36,545 nt of DNA from Clostridiales bacterium (GCA_012523085.1 JAAYJC010000085.1:1-36545), one strand, 5' to 3'. Shown: positions 5,325-13,724, numbered from the stretch's first letter. The notes: generated by a model from the sequence alone, not told the origin. Numbers and translations are program-made.

Positions 5325-8297
5325 ATGACACATACATTATGGAAGAGAATATTAGCTTTTTTGCTGTTTTTGGTTATCCTTTCGGGAACTGCGGCATTTG
5401 CGCTCGGAGAGGAGCTCAGGTTTGCATCAACCCCGATTGCCCAAGGGACCAAGCTGGCCCGCGGTGTTTTTTACACCCACGCTAGACAAACGGAGAATTA
5501 TTTCACTTATACGCCGAATGAAACGGTAACACCTGTCGTGGTCTACGGTTCGAAGATATGCAATTACGGCAATTTTAACACGATGGCATCTTTGCTGGAA
5601 AGCAAAGGACTCCATGTTGTCGGTGGAATCAACGGCGATTATTATGATTTGGCCAATTATCAACCGATCGGAATTGTTGTATCAGACGGGATATTACGAA
5701 GCTCTGATGCGGGACATTTCGCCATAGGGTTTAGAGAGAATGGCACGGCGTTTATCGATAAGCCGGAACTGAACATGAAAGTCAATATCGGGTCGGAGAC
5801 ATACAAGCTTGGCGGAATCAATAAAATGCGCTTGGACGGAGAATATTTTCTGTTTAACGACGAGTTTTCCTACACAACCAAAAACACTTCGCCGGGCAGG
5901 GATATCGTACTAAGTGTCGTACCCGAGGACGATGGGACCCTGCCGAAATTGACAATGAACTGCTCGTTGACGCTGAAGGTCGAGCAGATAATTGAATCAT
6001 CTGCCGCGATTGACCTTCCGCAGGGAAAATATGTGCTTTCCTTGTCTGAGAAAGCCGACGCCTGGCGGCAGTACGGCATTGATCACATGACTGTCGGAGA
6101 CACGATTAAAATCGAAGTCAGTTCAGACAGCAAGTGGGACGAAGCAAAAGAAGCGATAGGTTCCTATATCAAGATTGTCTCGAACTCGGCGTTAAATGCA
6201 ACAAATGCCGTGAGCGGGGTGCATCCCAGAACGGCGATCGGTATCAAAGACGACGGTACGATTGTGATGTACACGATTGACGGACGCCAGAGCGGATACA
6301 GTTCGGGCTTTACAACCGAGGAAGTCGGGCAAAGGCTGATCGAACTTGGTTGTGTTGACGCACTGCTGCTCGACGGCGGAGGATCGACAAACCTGCATGC
6401 GTTATATATAGGAACTGAGATGACGTCTCAGATCAACAGACCCAGCAACGGCGAGGAGCGTTCGGTCACAAACTATATTATGCTGGCAGCAAAGGGAGCG
6501 GGTTCCGGAACCATGCAAAATCTTGGCATTTACCCATTTGACGCGCTGGTTTTGGCAAAATCATCGCTTTCCTTTACGGCGGGTGCGTCCGACGAAACAA
6601 GCAAAGCGGTTCCGATTACCGGCAGCGTGTCCTGGAGCGTTTCCGGGAGTGTCGGCAGTATGTCCGGAGAAGGGGTATTTACGGCGGGCGGGACGTCGGG
6701 AGACGCAGTTGTCGAGGTTCAGGCCGGCGGGCTTAACGCGCAGGCTACCGTTACGGTTGTGGACACACCTTCGTCCATCAGTTTATACAACGAGAATACC
6801 GGCAGAAAGGTCGATTCGTTGAGATTGACAGGGGGCGAAACAATAGAATTGACTGCAGCCGCGGTATATCGGCACATGAACCTGATTTCGCAGGACAGCG
6901 CTTTTACCTGGTCCGTACTCGGAGACATCGGCACAATTGATCAAAACGGATTATTTACCGCCTCGGCTAAAGAAGGGGACGGAAAAATCACGGTTACAGC
7001 CGGAGATACACAGCTGTCTGTGAATGTGACGGTCAAGACGGACAATGAGTTGCTGGAAGGCTTTGAGGGAGAAATGATTCCCCTGACCGGCAGCCCTGCC
7101 ATATCGGTGTTAAAAGAAACAAACAAGGATTATGTGAAAATTGGTTACACAAGCGGTCGTATTGACTATACACTGTCTGACGGCACAGGGTTTATATCAG
7201 CTCCGTTTGCGGTCGCATCGAAAATGAATTTCATCAGCCTATGGGTTTACGGCGATGGGTCCTCTAACCGGTTGTCGCTCGAGACGACAGGAGGTTTTAA
7301 AACTGAGATCGGGATAATCGATTTCAGCGGATGGCAGCTGATGGTTGCGGCCCTTCCCGAAAGCGGTGCGGATATTACCGGTATTGAGATCGGCGGTAAC
7401 GGCCGGGGTACGATTTGGCTTGATCATATCATGGCATCCTCGTCACCGGAGCCTGATCTGGTTCCGGCGGAAATTGAACTGACCGTCGATGACAGCGGGG
7501 TCGTTACAGGATTTATTGAGGACGCGGTAAACGATTATCCCCCGGCATCCAGAATTGAGCTCATGTATGACAATAAGCCGCTTAGCTTCAATTACAGCGC
7601 CGGCACCGGTAAGCTGACAGCACAGCTGCCTTTATCGGAGGAAAATACGTTTGTCTTGGAAGGAATCCATAAGGTCACACTCAGAAACTGGGACAAGAGC
7701 GGCAATATCGCCAGCAAATCCGTAACGTTGGGTACTCAATCCGAGAATGTCTTCTCCGACATGGAAAATCACTGGAGCAGAAGCTTTGTCGGTTATATGT
7801 ACGAAATGGGCATGGTGAACGGCATGCAATCCGGTGAGGTTTTATATTATCAGCCGGATGCACCGATGACCAGAGAGCAGTTTGCCGTCATCATCACCAG
7901 GTGGCTCGGCACTGACCTTTCGATGTATCAGGATACCGCGTTGACCTTTGCGGACGCGTCAAGCATATCGTCCTACGCGCTTTCTTCTGTCAAAGCCATC
8001 TGCGCGCTTGGTATCATGAAAGGAAACGGCGGTGGGGATGCCATTACCTTTGATCCATCCTCGGCGCTGACCAGAGCGCAGGCGATGACCATTATCGGAA
8101 GAATACAACGCTGCGGTTATCCGGAAAATGAGCTCAGCGGCTTTAAAGACGCTGAGCAGGTACCGTCTTGGGCGCTTAAGTATGTCAAATCGCTTGTCGC
8201 GCAGTCTGTTATCAGCGGAAACAGCGACGGTACGCTGGATCCCAACGGAGTGCTGACCAGAGGCCAGGTAGCGAAAATCTTGACGATGATTACCTGA
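5325..8297 (+). CDS. SLH-anchored phosphodiester glycosidase (NAGPA-type) with Big-like repeats
   Basis: A secreted surface protein of 990 residues. The signal peptide (about 1-27) ends near AFA. The phosphodiester glycosidase domain (NAGPA/DUF2233 family, about 60-390) has its signatures: GGINGDYYD, a GVHPRTAIGI segment near 298 and the DGGGSTNL motif near 348. Two bacterial Ig-like (Big) modules follow at about 425-485 and 500-570 (VSWSV..., FTWSV...). A beta-rich region (about 575-710) resembles a carbohydrate-binding jelly roll. Three SLH repeats end the protein at about 808, 875 and 939, each with a TR-containing second helix, and would hold it on pyruvylated cell-wall polymer. The family removes GlcNAc from phosphodiester-linked glycans; wall polymer is the likely substrate here. 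The frame runs upstream through the palindromes to 5211, but ATG 5325 begins the signal peptide. Its ribosome site is weak (GGCAGG). Confidence 0.9.
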   Translation: MTHTLWKRILAFLLFLVILSGTAAFALGEELRFASTPIAQGTKLARGVFYTHARQTENYFTYTPNETVTPVVVYGSKICNYGNFNTMASLLESKGLHVVGGINGDYYDLANYQPIGIVVSDGILRSSDAGHFAIGFRENGTAFIDKPELNMKVNIGSETYKLGGINKMRLDGEYFLFNDEFSYTTKNTSPGRDIVLSVVPEDDGTLPKLTMNCSLTLKVEQIIESSAAIDLPQGKYVLSLSEKADAWRQYGIDHMTVGDTIKIEVSSDSKWDEAKEAIGSYIKIVSNSALNATNAVSGVHPRTAIGIKDDGTIVMYTIDGRQSGYSSGFTTEEVGQRLIELGCVDALLLDGGGSTNLHALYIGTEMTSQINRPSNGEERSVTNYIMLAAKGAGSGTMQNLGIYPFDALVLAKSSLSFTAGASDETSKAVPITGSVSWSVSGSVGSMSGEGVFTAGGTSGDAVVEVQAGGLNAQATVTVVDTPSSISLYNENTGRKVDSLRLTGGETIELTAAAVYRHMNLISQDSAFTWSVLGDIGTIDQNGLFTASAKEGDGKITVTAGDTQLSVNVTVKTDNELLEGFEGEMIPLTGSPAISVLKETNKDYVKIGYTSGRIDYTLSDGTGFISAPFAVASKMNFISLWVYGDGSSNRLSLETTGGFKTEIGIIDFSGWQLMVAALPESGADITGIEIGGNGRGTIWLDHIMASSSPEPDLVPAEIELTVDDSGVVTGFIEDAVNDYPPASRIELMYDNKPLSFNYSAGTGKLTAQLPLSEENTFVLEGIHKVTLRNWDKSGNIASKSVTLGTQSENVFSDMENHWSRSFVGYMYEMGMVNGMQSGEVLYYQPDAPMTREQFAVIITRWLGTDLSMYQDTALTFADASSISSYALSSVKAICALGIMKGNGGGDAITFDPSSALTRAQAMTIIGRIQRCGYPENELSGFKDAEQVPSWALKYVKSLVAQSVISGNSDGTLDPNGVLTRGQVAKILTMIT

Positions 8298-8320
8298 TCC
8301 GAAAATAATCAATGAACAAA

Positions 8321-8356
8321 GGGACGCAATCTTCATTTATCAGAAGATTGTGTCCC
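8321..8356. terminator. Hairpin after the SLH glycosidase gene
   Basis: GGGACGCAATCTTC (8321-8334) pairs with GAAGATTGTGTCCC (8343-8356), 14 pairs with one G-U. The tail is weakly U-rich (TTCGTGTTCG). It lies between convergent genes and could serve the plus-strand transcript. Confidence 0.6.
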
Positions 8357-8400
8357 TTCGTGTTCGTAGACCTTGCTTACGAAAAAAGTATTTTCACAGG

Positions 8401-8458
8401 CGAAACTTGTTTCGCAGACACGAAACTTGTTTCGTAGACACGAAACTTGTTTCGTGTT
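8401..8458. repeat. Three tandem 20-bp palindromic repeats
   Basis: The 20-bp unit CGAAACTTGTTTCGYAGACA occurs at 8401-8420 and 8421-8440, with a third partial copy from 8441. Each contains the inverted repeat CGAAAC-TT-GTTTCG. The third extends to ACACGAAAC/GTTTCGTGT (8439-8458) and is followed by TTTTAT. A looser relative, TTCGTA...TACGAA, is at 8363-8383. The array sits directly after the stop codon of the convergent CoA-transferase gene (stop at 8459), so the last hairpin may terminate either transcript. Confidence 0.8.
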
Positions 8459-10042
8459 TTATAGCCCCAAGCCCATTCTTTCTTCCCTGAACAAGCGGGG
8501 ATCCATGGTTCCGAGATCGGATGAAATGATCGGTGCAAATTCCATCTTATTGAGAATGTCCTTTTGCAGATCGACGCCGGGAGCGATTTCGATCAGAACC
8601 AGCCCTTCGGGCGTCAGGCGGAAGACCGCACGTTCGGTGATGTACATGATCTTCTGACCGCTTTTGATGGCGTACTCGCCTGAAAATGTAATTTGCTGGA
8701 CCTTATTGACAAATTTTGCGCCCGAGCCGTCTGTAATGATGTTCAGACCGTCGTTTGTTATTTGAATATTCGGCTTTCCGGCCGTAAAACTGCCCATGAA
8801 GAAAACCTTCTTCGTATTTTGGGAGATGTTGATGAATCCGCCTGCGCCGATGCAGCGACCGGCGAATTTTGATACATTAACATTGCCTTTTTCGTCGATT
8901 TCCGCTGCACCGAGGAAAGCCATGTCAAGCAGACCGCCGTCGTACATATCCAAAGTGTCCGTTTGACTGAAGATCGCTTCGGGGTTGGCAACACCCGGGA
9001 AAGCAAGCCCTTCTTGGACCGCTCCTCCGATAGGACCGGATTCAACGGACATCGTCATGCTCCCGCTGATACCCTCTTCGGCTGCTACGCTGCCGATTCC
9101 GGACGGAATGCCGCTTCCGATATTAATGATGCCGGGCTTAAGCTCCATTGCGCCTCTTCGCGCGATAACCTTCCGCAGGCTCATTTTTAACGGCTTAACG
9201 GCGCCGGAAACGGTTTTGATCTCGCCGGTCAGTTCCGGCCGGTATCCGGGTTGCGCATAGCACTGGCGATGATTATCGGGGTTTAATGCCTTGACAACAT
9301 AATCGACAAGCTTACCGTGTATTCTGACGTTTTTTGGATGGATGCTGCCTTTTTTGACAATGTCCTCAACCTGTGCGATTACAATACCTCCGCTGTTGTG
9401 GGTTGCGGCAGCAATCTCCAGTTCTGCACCGATCATCGCCTCATGATCCATCGAAAGGTTGCCGTCCTCGTCGGCGTATGTTGCGCGGATAAAGCAGACA
9501 TCCGGCTTAAAACCTTTGTAAAACAGGTATTCTTCTCCGTCAATCTCCATTAACTCCACTATAGATCCCATTTTTCGGGCTCTTTCATTGACCGCGCAAC
9601 CCTCATTTCTCGGATCACAAAAGGTACCGAGTCCTACTTTTGTAATAAATCCGGGCCGGCCGCCGGCAATGGAGCGAAATAGGTTGACAACGACGCCCAT
9701 TGGCGGGATATAGCCGGCGATTATATTATCTCCTACCATCTTCGCAATGGCTCTGGCATCGGTAAGGTTACCCACCAGCACGGTGTCAATCAACCCCTCG
9801 GCTCTCAGCCTGTTCAGGCCAAGATTGAAACCGTGTCCGGGCTCCAGACTTTCAAGCTTATCTCCGGGCGTAATGCCGCAGATTGCCGTTAGGTTTTCAG
9901 GTTTTCCTGTGGCCTCATACCGCGCAGCGAGACCTTCAAGCAGTTCCTCCGGGCTGCCATAGGAACCGAAGCCGCCGACAATCAAAGACATTTTGTCATG
10001 AATGCGGCTTACAGCTTCATTAAGCGTTACAAACTCAGGCAA
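8459..10042 (-). CDS. Fused-subunit acyl-CoA:carboxylate CoA-transferase (family I, YdiF/propionate CoA-transferase type)
   Basis: A 527-residue enzyme that moves CoA between acyl-CoA and a free acid such as acetate or acetoacetate. The alpha-like half (about 1-240) has the glycine-rich GGFGSYG start. The beta-like half has MSVESGPIGG with the probable catalytic glutamate E334, almost the same place as the active glutamate of E. coli YdiF. Its length fits the fused alpha-beta type rather than two-subunit enzymes. The start is TTG 10042, with AAAGGA about 11 nt upstream; no in-frame ATG precedes it. It is the last gene of the LysR-BKACE-dehydrogenase-cupin cluster, 91 bp after the cupin gene. 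In that setting it probably returns CoA from the cleavage product to acetate or acetoacetate. Specificity cannot be read from sequence. Confidence 0.88.
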   Translation of the reverse strand: MPEFVTLNEAVSRIHDKMSLIVGGFGSYGSPEELLEGLAARYEATGKPENLTAICGITPGDKLESLEPGHGFNLGLNRLRAEGLIDTVLVGNLTDARAIAKMVGDNIIAGYIPPMGVVVNLFRSIAGGRPGFITKVGLGTFCDPRNEGCAVNERARKMGSIVELMEIDGEEYLFYKGFKPDVCFIRATYADEDGNLSMDHEAMIGAELEIAAATHNSGGIVIAQVEDIVKKGSIHPKNVRIHGKLVDYVVKALNPDNHRQCYAQPGYRPELTGEIKTVSGAVKPLKMSLRKVIARRGAMELKPGIINIGSGIPSGIGSVAAEEGISGSMTMSVESGPIGGAVQEGLAFPGVANPEAIFSQTDTLDMYDGGLLDMAFLGAAEIDEKGNVNVSKFAGRCIGAGGFINISQNTKKVFFMGSFTAGKPNIQITNDGLNIITDGSGAKFVNKVQQITFSGEYAIKSGQKIMYITERAVFRLTPEGLVLIEIAPGVDLQKDILNKMEFAPIISSDLGTMDPRLFREERMGLGL

Positions 10043-10081
10043 GTAATGACCATTCCTTTCATATGCACAAAGAGACGGGCC

Positions 10082-10108
10082 ATCCGTGTCCGACGGAAAG
10101 ACACAGAT
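10082..10108 (-). other. Intercistronic hairpin before the CoA-transferase gene
   Basis: Plus-strand ATCCGTGTC (10082-10090) pairs with GACACAGAT (10100-10108), with one mismatched or wobble position. It lies in the 91-bp gap between the cupin and CoA-transferase genes and may protect or separate the two message segments. Confidence 0.4.
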
Positions 10109-10133
10109 GAACCGCCTCCGTTCTGGGGTTCCT

Positions 10134-10595
10134 TTATTTATAAGTGGCGTTTCCGTCGTATATCTTGTTTGTCACGATGGAGAAATGAAAGATCGGGCGG
10201 TTGACCTCCAAAATCCGCATAGGGTTATGGGATGCGCCGCCAGGGAGAAAAATCATCGTGGACCGCGTGAGCCTTCTGGCTTCGCCGTTAACCGAAAACT
10301 CGATAACACCGCCGAGGTCATAGGGGTCGTCCGGATTGCTGCCGTAAAACCCGATCAATTCGTCATAATCATGCACATGCTCGGTGAAAATCGGATCCCG
10401 TTCCGGAACGGAAAAGTACCAGGCGGTGTTCATCTGAAAAGCGCCCTGACAAACATCGCTGTCCATCCACAGAACGCGTTTGGCAAACTTATTGTATAAT
10501 TCACGGAACTCCGGGGTGCCCATATCGGCAGGTTCTTTGAGCTCCTGAATAAAGTATTTTGCGTACTGACCGCCTTTGTTGTTGTCATATACCAT
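10134..10595 (-). CDS. Single-domain metal-binding cupin protein, function unknown
   Basis: A 153-residue cytoplasmic protein. The two cupin motifs are complete: H73-x-H75-x3-E79 (HVHDYDE) and P118-x-G120-x2-H123 (PGGASH), giving the usual four ligands for Fe, Mn, Ni or Zn. A 55-residue N-terminal extension precedes the barrel. There is no DNA-binding domain, so it is not an AraC-type sensor. GGAGG lies 7 nt before ATG. It is co-directional between the dehydrogenase and CoA-transferase genes. It may be an enzyme of the same pathway (for example a decarboxylase, isomerase or dioxygenase-type fold working on a keto acid) or an accessory binding protein. The sequence does not choose among these. 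Confidence 0.8.
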   Translation of the reverse strand: MVYDNNKGGQYAKYFIQELKEPADMGTPEFRELYNKFAKRVLWMDSDVCQGAFQMNTAWYFSVPERDPIFTEHVHDYDELIGFYGSNPDDPYDLGGVIEFSVNGEARRLTRSTMIFLPGGASHNPMRILEVNRPIFHFSIVTNKIYDGNATYK

Positions 10596-10660
10596 ATCTA
10601 TACCTCCGAAGCTGGGGGATTACGTTTTCTCATCGAAAAGTCATTCTCCCCGGACTATAC

Positions 10661-11611
10661 CTATTCTTTTGGCAGATCCCAGTTGATGAACCGCCAATAA
10701 GGCGCGTTTACGCGTTCACGGTAAGCATCCATATCAGTTTCGCGCCAATCGTAGAAACCTACGCCGGTCTTAGCTCCGAGGTCGCCCCTTGCTATTCTGT
10801 CTGTTATGACGGGAGGGGCTTTACTCATATTGCTCAATGTGGGGAAAACGGTGTTGCAGGTTGTAATGTTCAGATTCAGTCCGCCATTGTCGAAATGCTC
10901 GAATATCCCGATTGACGTATAGCGGGGGCAAAAGCTGAAATTCAAGCAGGTATCGATGTCCTTCGGGTCGCAGATGCCGCTTTCAATCAGGTTGAGGGCT
11001 TCGCGCCAAAGCGCGAACTGAAGACGGTTTCCGATAAAGCCGGGCGCCGGTTTTTTTAAAATAACGGGTTTGCGGTCAAGGGATTCCAGCACTTCCTTAG
11101 CAAACTCCAGCACCCCTTCGCCCGTATCGGTGCCGCCGCAGAGCTCAAAGAAGGGCACCATATGCGCCGGATTAAATGGGTGCGTCACAATAATACGGTC
11201 CTTGTACTTCGTTGCTTTTGCCGACAGGACATCCGGTACAAAAGATGAGCTGACCGAACAGATCGCCTTTACATTGGGGCAGTTGGCCTCAATATTGGCG
11301 TAGATGCTGTATTTAAGCTCAATGTCCTCGAAAACGCACTCGAAAATGATATCGCAATCCTTGAGATCGGAGATGTCGAGCGTATATTTCAGGTATTTTT
11401 CGCAGATTTCCATCTGGTTTTCCGGCATAAGCCCTTGTTCGATCATCTGTCTGAAGTACATCGCATATGTTTCTTTATATACGGGAATCCTGTCGGGGTT
11501 TCGAGCAAGGCAGGTTGTACGGTAACCGTGACCTGTGGTGAGCACCGAGAGGCTGTCGCCGATCATACCAAGGCCGATAATTCCGATGTGCTTTACGCTG
11601 TCAAGTTTCAT
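10661..11611 (-). CDS. 3-hydroxyacyl-CoA dehydrogenase-family enzyme (carnitine dehydrogenase-like candidate)
   Basis: An NAD-dependent dehydrogenase of 316 residues acting on a beta-hydroxy group. The Rossmann domain begins with GLGMIG (13-18). The catalytic His-Glu pair is present: H144 in THPFNPAH and E156, 12 residues apart as in mitochondrial HAD. GFIGNRLQ (191-198) carries the conserved asparagine N195. The C-terminal dimer domain (about 190-300) is complete. The usual SNTSS segment reads SVSSS here, a change near the substrate. Single-domain members of this family include L-carnitine dehydrogenase, which acts on the free acid. The BKACE gene directly upstream (34-bp gap) makes that type more likely than a fatty-acid enzyme. 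The product would be a beta-keto acid for BKACE. The exact substrate is inferred only as a beta-hydroxy acid or its CoA ester. Confidence 0.87.
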   Translation of the reverse strand: MKLDSVKHIGIIGLGMIGDSLSVLTTGHGYRTTCLARNPDRIPVYKETYAMYFRQMIEQGLMPENQMEICEKYLKYTLDISDLKDCDIIFECVFEDIELKYSIYANIEANCPNVKAICSVSSSFVPDVLSAKATKYKDRIIVTHPFNPAHMVPFFELCGGTDTGEGVLEFAKEVLESLDRKPVILKKPAPGFIGNRLQFALWREALNLIESGICDPKDIDTCLNFSFCPRYTSIGIFEHFDNGGLNLNITTCNTVFPTLSNMSKAPPVITDRIARGDLGAKTGVGFYDWRETDMDAYRERVNAPYWRFINWDLPKE

Positions 11612-11645
11612 ATTCCCTCTCCATTTTCCTATACCGAAGGCGTTT

Positions 11646-12536
11646 TCATTTCAATGGCTTTATACCGAGTATCTCTCTGGCTTCCGCGGGCGTGGCGACT
11701 TCCATTTCGAGCTCGCGGATGATGCGGGTCATGCGCTCCACGAGCTGCGCATTGCTCTTGGCAAGCTGCCCGTAGGAATAGTAAATGTTATCCTCCATAC
11801 CGACGCGCACGTTTCCGCCCTTTAACAAACCGTAGGTCACACCCTGAAGCTGGTGCGCACCGATAGCCATTGTAGACCAGTTGACAAAACGGTCCTTTGG
11901 CAAAAGGCTGATCATGAAGTCCAGATTTGGTTGGCTGAAGGAAATAGCACCCTGACTGACCTTGTTCATACCCATGACAAAAGTCAGTGAAACCGGATCG
12001 GCAACGGCTCCGGCGGGCACAAGGAAATTGAAGACATCCTCGACACTGGAAGGGTTGAAGACCTCGATTTCAGGCTTGATGCCGAGTTCCATCATACGTT
12101 TCGCCTGCTTAATCAGCCATTCGCGGACCCACATATAGATGAACGTCAGATCGCCCCAGACGGTGGTAATCAAAGAAGTATCCAGTGAACACATTTCGGG
12201 GAGACAGGACGGATCCTTCATTTGGTACAAGAGCTGCACACCGTCATCGGCTTCGCTGCCCGGTTTGGTCGCGGGAGCTGTGGAATTCTGGATGATAACA
12301 GGACATTTGGCGCGGACACCCGAATTGATTTCGGCAAAGATATCCGGATCGTTGCTGGAATTGCCCTGCTTGTCGCGGGCATGAATATGGACGATGGATG
12401 CACCCGCGTTATAACAGTCATATGCCGAAGATATAATCTCGCCAGGCTGCTCGGGCAGATTCGGGTTAGCGTCTTTGCCCTGAAAATTACCCGTCTGCGC
12501 GACGGTGATGATCACTTTTCTCTTGGTATAAGCCAT
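11646..12536 (-). CDS. BKACE-family beta-keto acid cleavage enzyme (DUF849)
   Basis: A 296-residue TIM-barrel enzyme. The family condenses a beta-keto acid with acetyl-CoA and releases acetoacetate plus a shortened acyl-CoA. Key residues are visible: zinc ligands H50 and H52 in HIHARD, E248 with neighbouring D249 in RVGMEDN, and R244. The N-terminal IITVAQTG strand and the QNSTAP segment are typical. Known relatives act on 3-keto-5-aminohexanoate (Kce, lysine fermentation), dehydrocarnitine and other keto acids. Specificity lies in pocket residues I cannot assign by eye. Neighbours lack the lysine-fermentation genes (aminomutases, kdd, kal), so a Kce role is less likely. It is the first structural gene after a strong minus-strand promoter, with GGAAAGGA before the ATG. 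Confidence 0.9.
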   Translation of the reverse strand: MAYTKRKVIITVAQTGNFQGKDANPNLPEQPGEIISSAYDCYNAGASIVHIHARDKQGNSSNDPDIFAEINSGVRAKCPVIIQNSTAPATKPGSEADDGVQLLYQMKDPSCLPEMCSLDTSLITTVWGDLTFIYMWVREWLIKQAKRMMELGIKPEIEVFNPSSVEDVFNFLVPAGAVADPVSLTFVMGMNKVSQGAISFSQPNLDFMISLLPKDRFVNWSTMAIGAHQLQGVTYGLLKGGNVRVGMEDNIYYSYGQLAKSNAQLVERMTRIIRELEMEVATPAEAREILGIKPLK

Positions 12537-12581
12537 AACTTAGATCCTTTCCTTATATAAAAATCAATTTCTTCACCATAA

Positions 12582-12635
12582 ATTATAGATTAATATTGCG
12601 GCATTTGTCAAAAAGTATTCCTTATCAGGCGATAA
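12582..12635 (-). promoter_or_regulatory. Promoter and candidate LysR site for the BKACE operon
   Basis: On the minus strand TTGACA (plus 12606-12611) and TATAAT (plus 12582-12587) are 18 bp apart, both perfect hexamers. Just upstream, TTATC-N4-GATAA (12622-12635) is a dyad of the T-N11-A kind used by LysR-type regulators. The site ends about 10 bp before the -35. This supports BKACE-onward transcription separate from lysR, possibly controlled by its product. Confidence 0.65.
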
Positions 12636-12687
12636 TGTTTTCAAATCGATCACAAAAGACGCATGCATGCGATTGTTTTTCCACGGG

Positions 12688-13569
12688 TTAAAGTGCGGTC
12701 AGCGCGCGGAGCTGCAAAAACCTTCGGGTATCCGGTGTAATTTTATTTTTGTGCCACGCGACTACCGAGCTGATAGTCGCGTCACTGCCCGCAATCGGGA
12801 AGGATACCACATTCGGAAAGCTGTAGAAGTATGTAAGCTTCGGCGGCAAAATTGCCATCCCGATCCCGGAATTAACAGCTAGAAAGAGCGTGTCTGCGCG
12901 ATTATAGTAGTTAATGATGTCGGGAACAACGCCGCGGCTTTCACATATGCGCTTAATTTGCCCTGCCAATAGAAAGTCCGTTTCGGGAACGGAAACAAAA
13001 TGATATCCGCTGAGCGTTGACCAGTCGTTTATATCAATTTTATCTGCGATGTCTCGGTGCACGAACAAATGCAGTTGATCGGTCCCGGTAACAATACTCT
13101 CAAGACTGTCGGTATCGGGCATCATGTATCGGTTCATAAAATAGATGTCATACGCGCACAGACCGACGGCCTTGATCATATCCGCACCCTCCTTGATGTC
13201 CACATCGACCTGAACATCCGGCTGCGTTTTACAAAATTCGGTCAGACAGGCGGAGAACAGCTCTGCCGCGCTCGAGAGCATGGCTATATGGATGTAGCCG
13301 CGCCGACCTTCAGCTATATTGCGCAGACGGTTAACGGCATCCATCTGGAGCCGCAGAAGACGGTTCGCATAGGACAGAAATTCCTGGCCTTCCGGAGTCA
13401 AAGAAACGCTGCGGCTGTCCCGGTTCAACAGCTTTACACCCAGGCTGTTTTCCAGAGACTTGATGTAGTTGCTGACAGTGGGCTGCGTCATGAAAAACTC
13501 GCCGGCGGTCTTCGTAAAATTCAAGGTCCGTGATACGGAAAGAAAAAGCTGCAGCTGCAGCGTATCCAT
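12688..13569 (-). CDS. LysR-type transcriptional regulator
   Basis: A 293-residue LTTR and probable pathway regulator of the BKACE cluster. The winged helix-turn-helix (about 1-65) contains LNFTKTAGEFFMTQPTVSNY, with the recognition helix at QPTVSNYIKSLE. The effector domain (about 90-290) has two periplasmic-binding-protein-like lobes. It is transcribed toward the BKACE gene, 151 bp away, and away from the formate/nitrite channel gene on its other side. The promoter on the minus strand looks like an extended -10 (TGCTATAAT, plus 13608-13616), with a G-rich ribosome site before ATG. LTTRs usually control adjacent or divergent genes and sense a pathway intermediate. The ligand here is unknown. 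Confidence 0.92.
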   Translation of the reverse strand: MDTLQLQLFLSVSRTLNFTKTAGEFFMTQPTVSNYIKSLENSLGVKLLNRDSRSVSLTPEGQEFLSYANRLLRLQMDAVNRLRNIAEGRRGYIHIAMLSSAAELFSACLTEFCKTQPDVQVDVDIKEGADMIKAVGLCAYDIYFMNRYMMPDTDSLESIVTGTDQLHLFVHRDIADKIDINDWSTLSGYHFVSVPETDFLLAGQIKRICESRGVVPDIINYYNRADTLFLAVNSGIGMAILPPKLTYFYSFPNVVSFPIAGSDATISSVVAWHKNKITPDTRRFLQLRALTAL

Positions 13570-13724
13570 GATAAACCCCCCTGTTCCTGAATGCTGTTTA
13601 TTAATCCATTATAGCATAAACCGCCTGGTATCGCAGGAAATTCACCGGGAAACTGCGCATTGTAAAAATAAAAACGGAAACCATGGGAAATATTGCGAGA
13701 AATTGTTCAAAAAGAAAAAACTCT

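Noticed and set aside
8363-8458. CRISPR array
   Set aside because: The 20-bp units are directly adjacent with no unique spacers and are palindromic; no cas genes are present.
11646-12536. Lysine-fermentation Kce role for the BKACE gene
   Set aside because: No lysine aminomutase, kdd, kal or ammonia-lyase gene is nearby; the neighbours fit another beta-hydroxy acid route.
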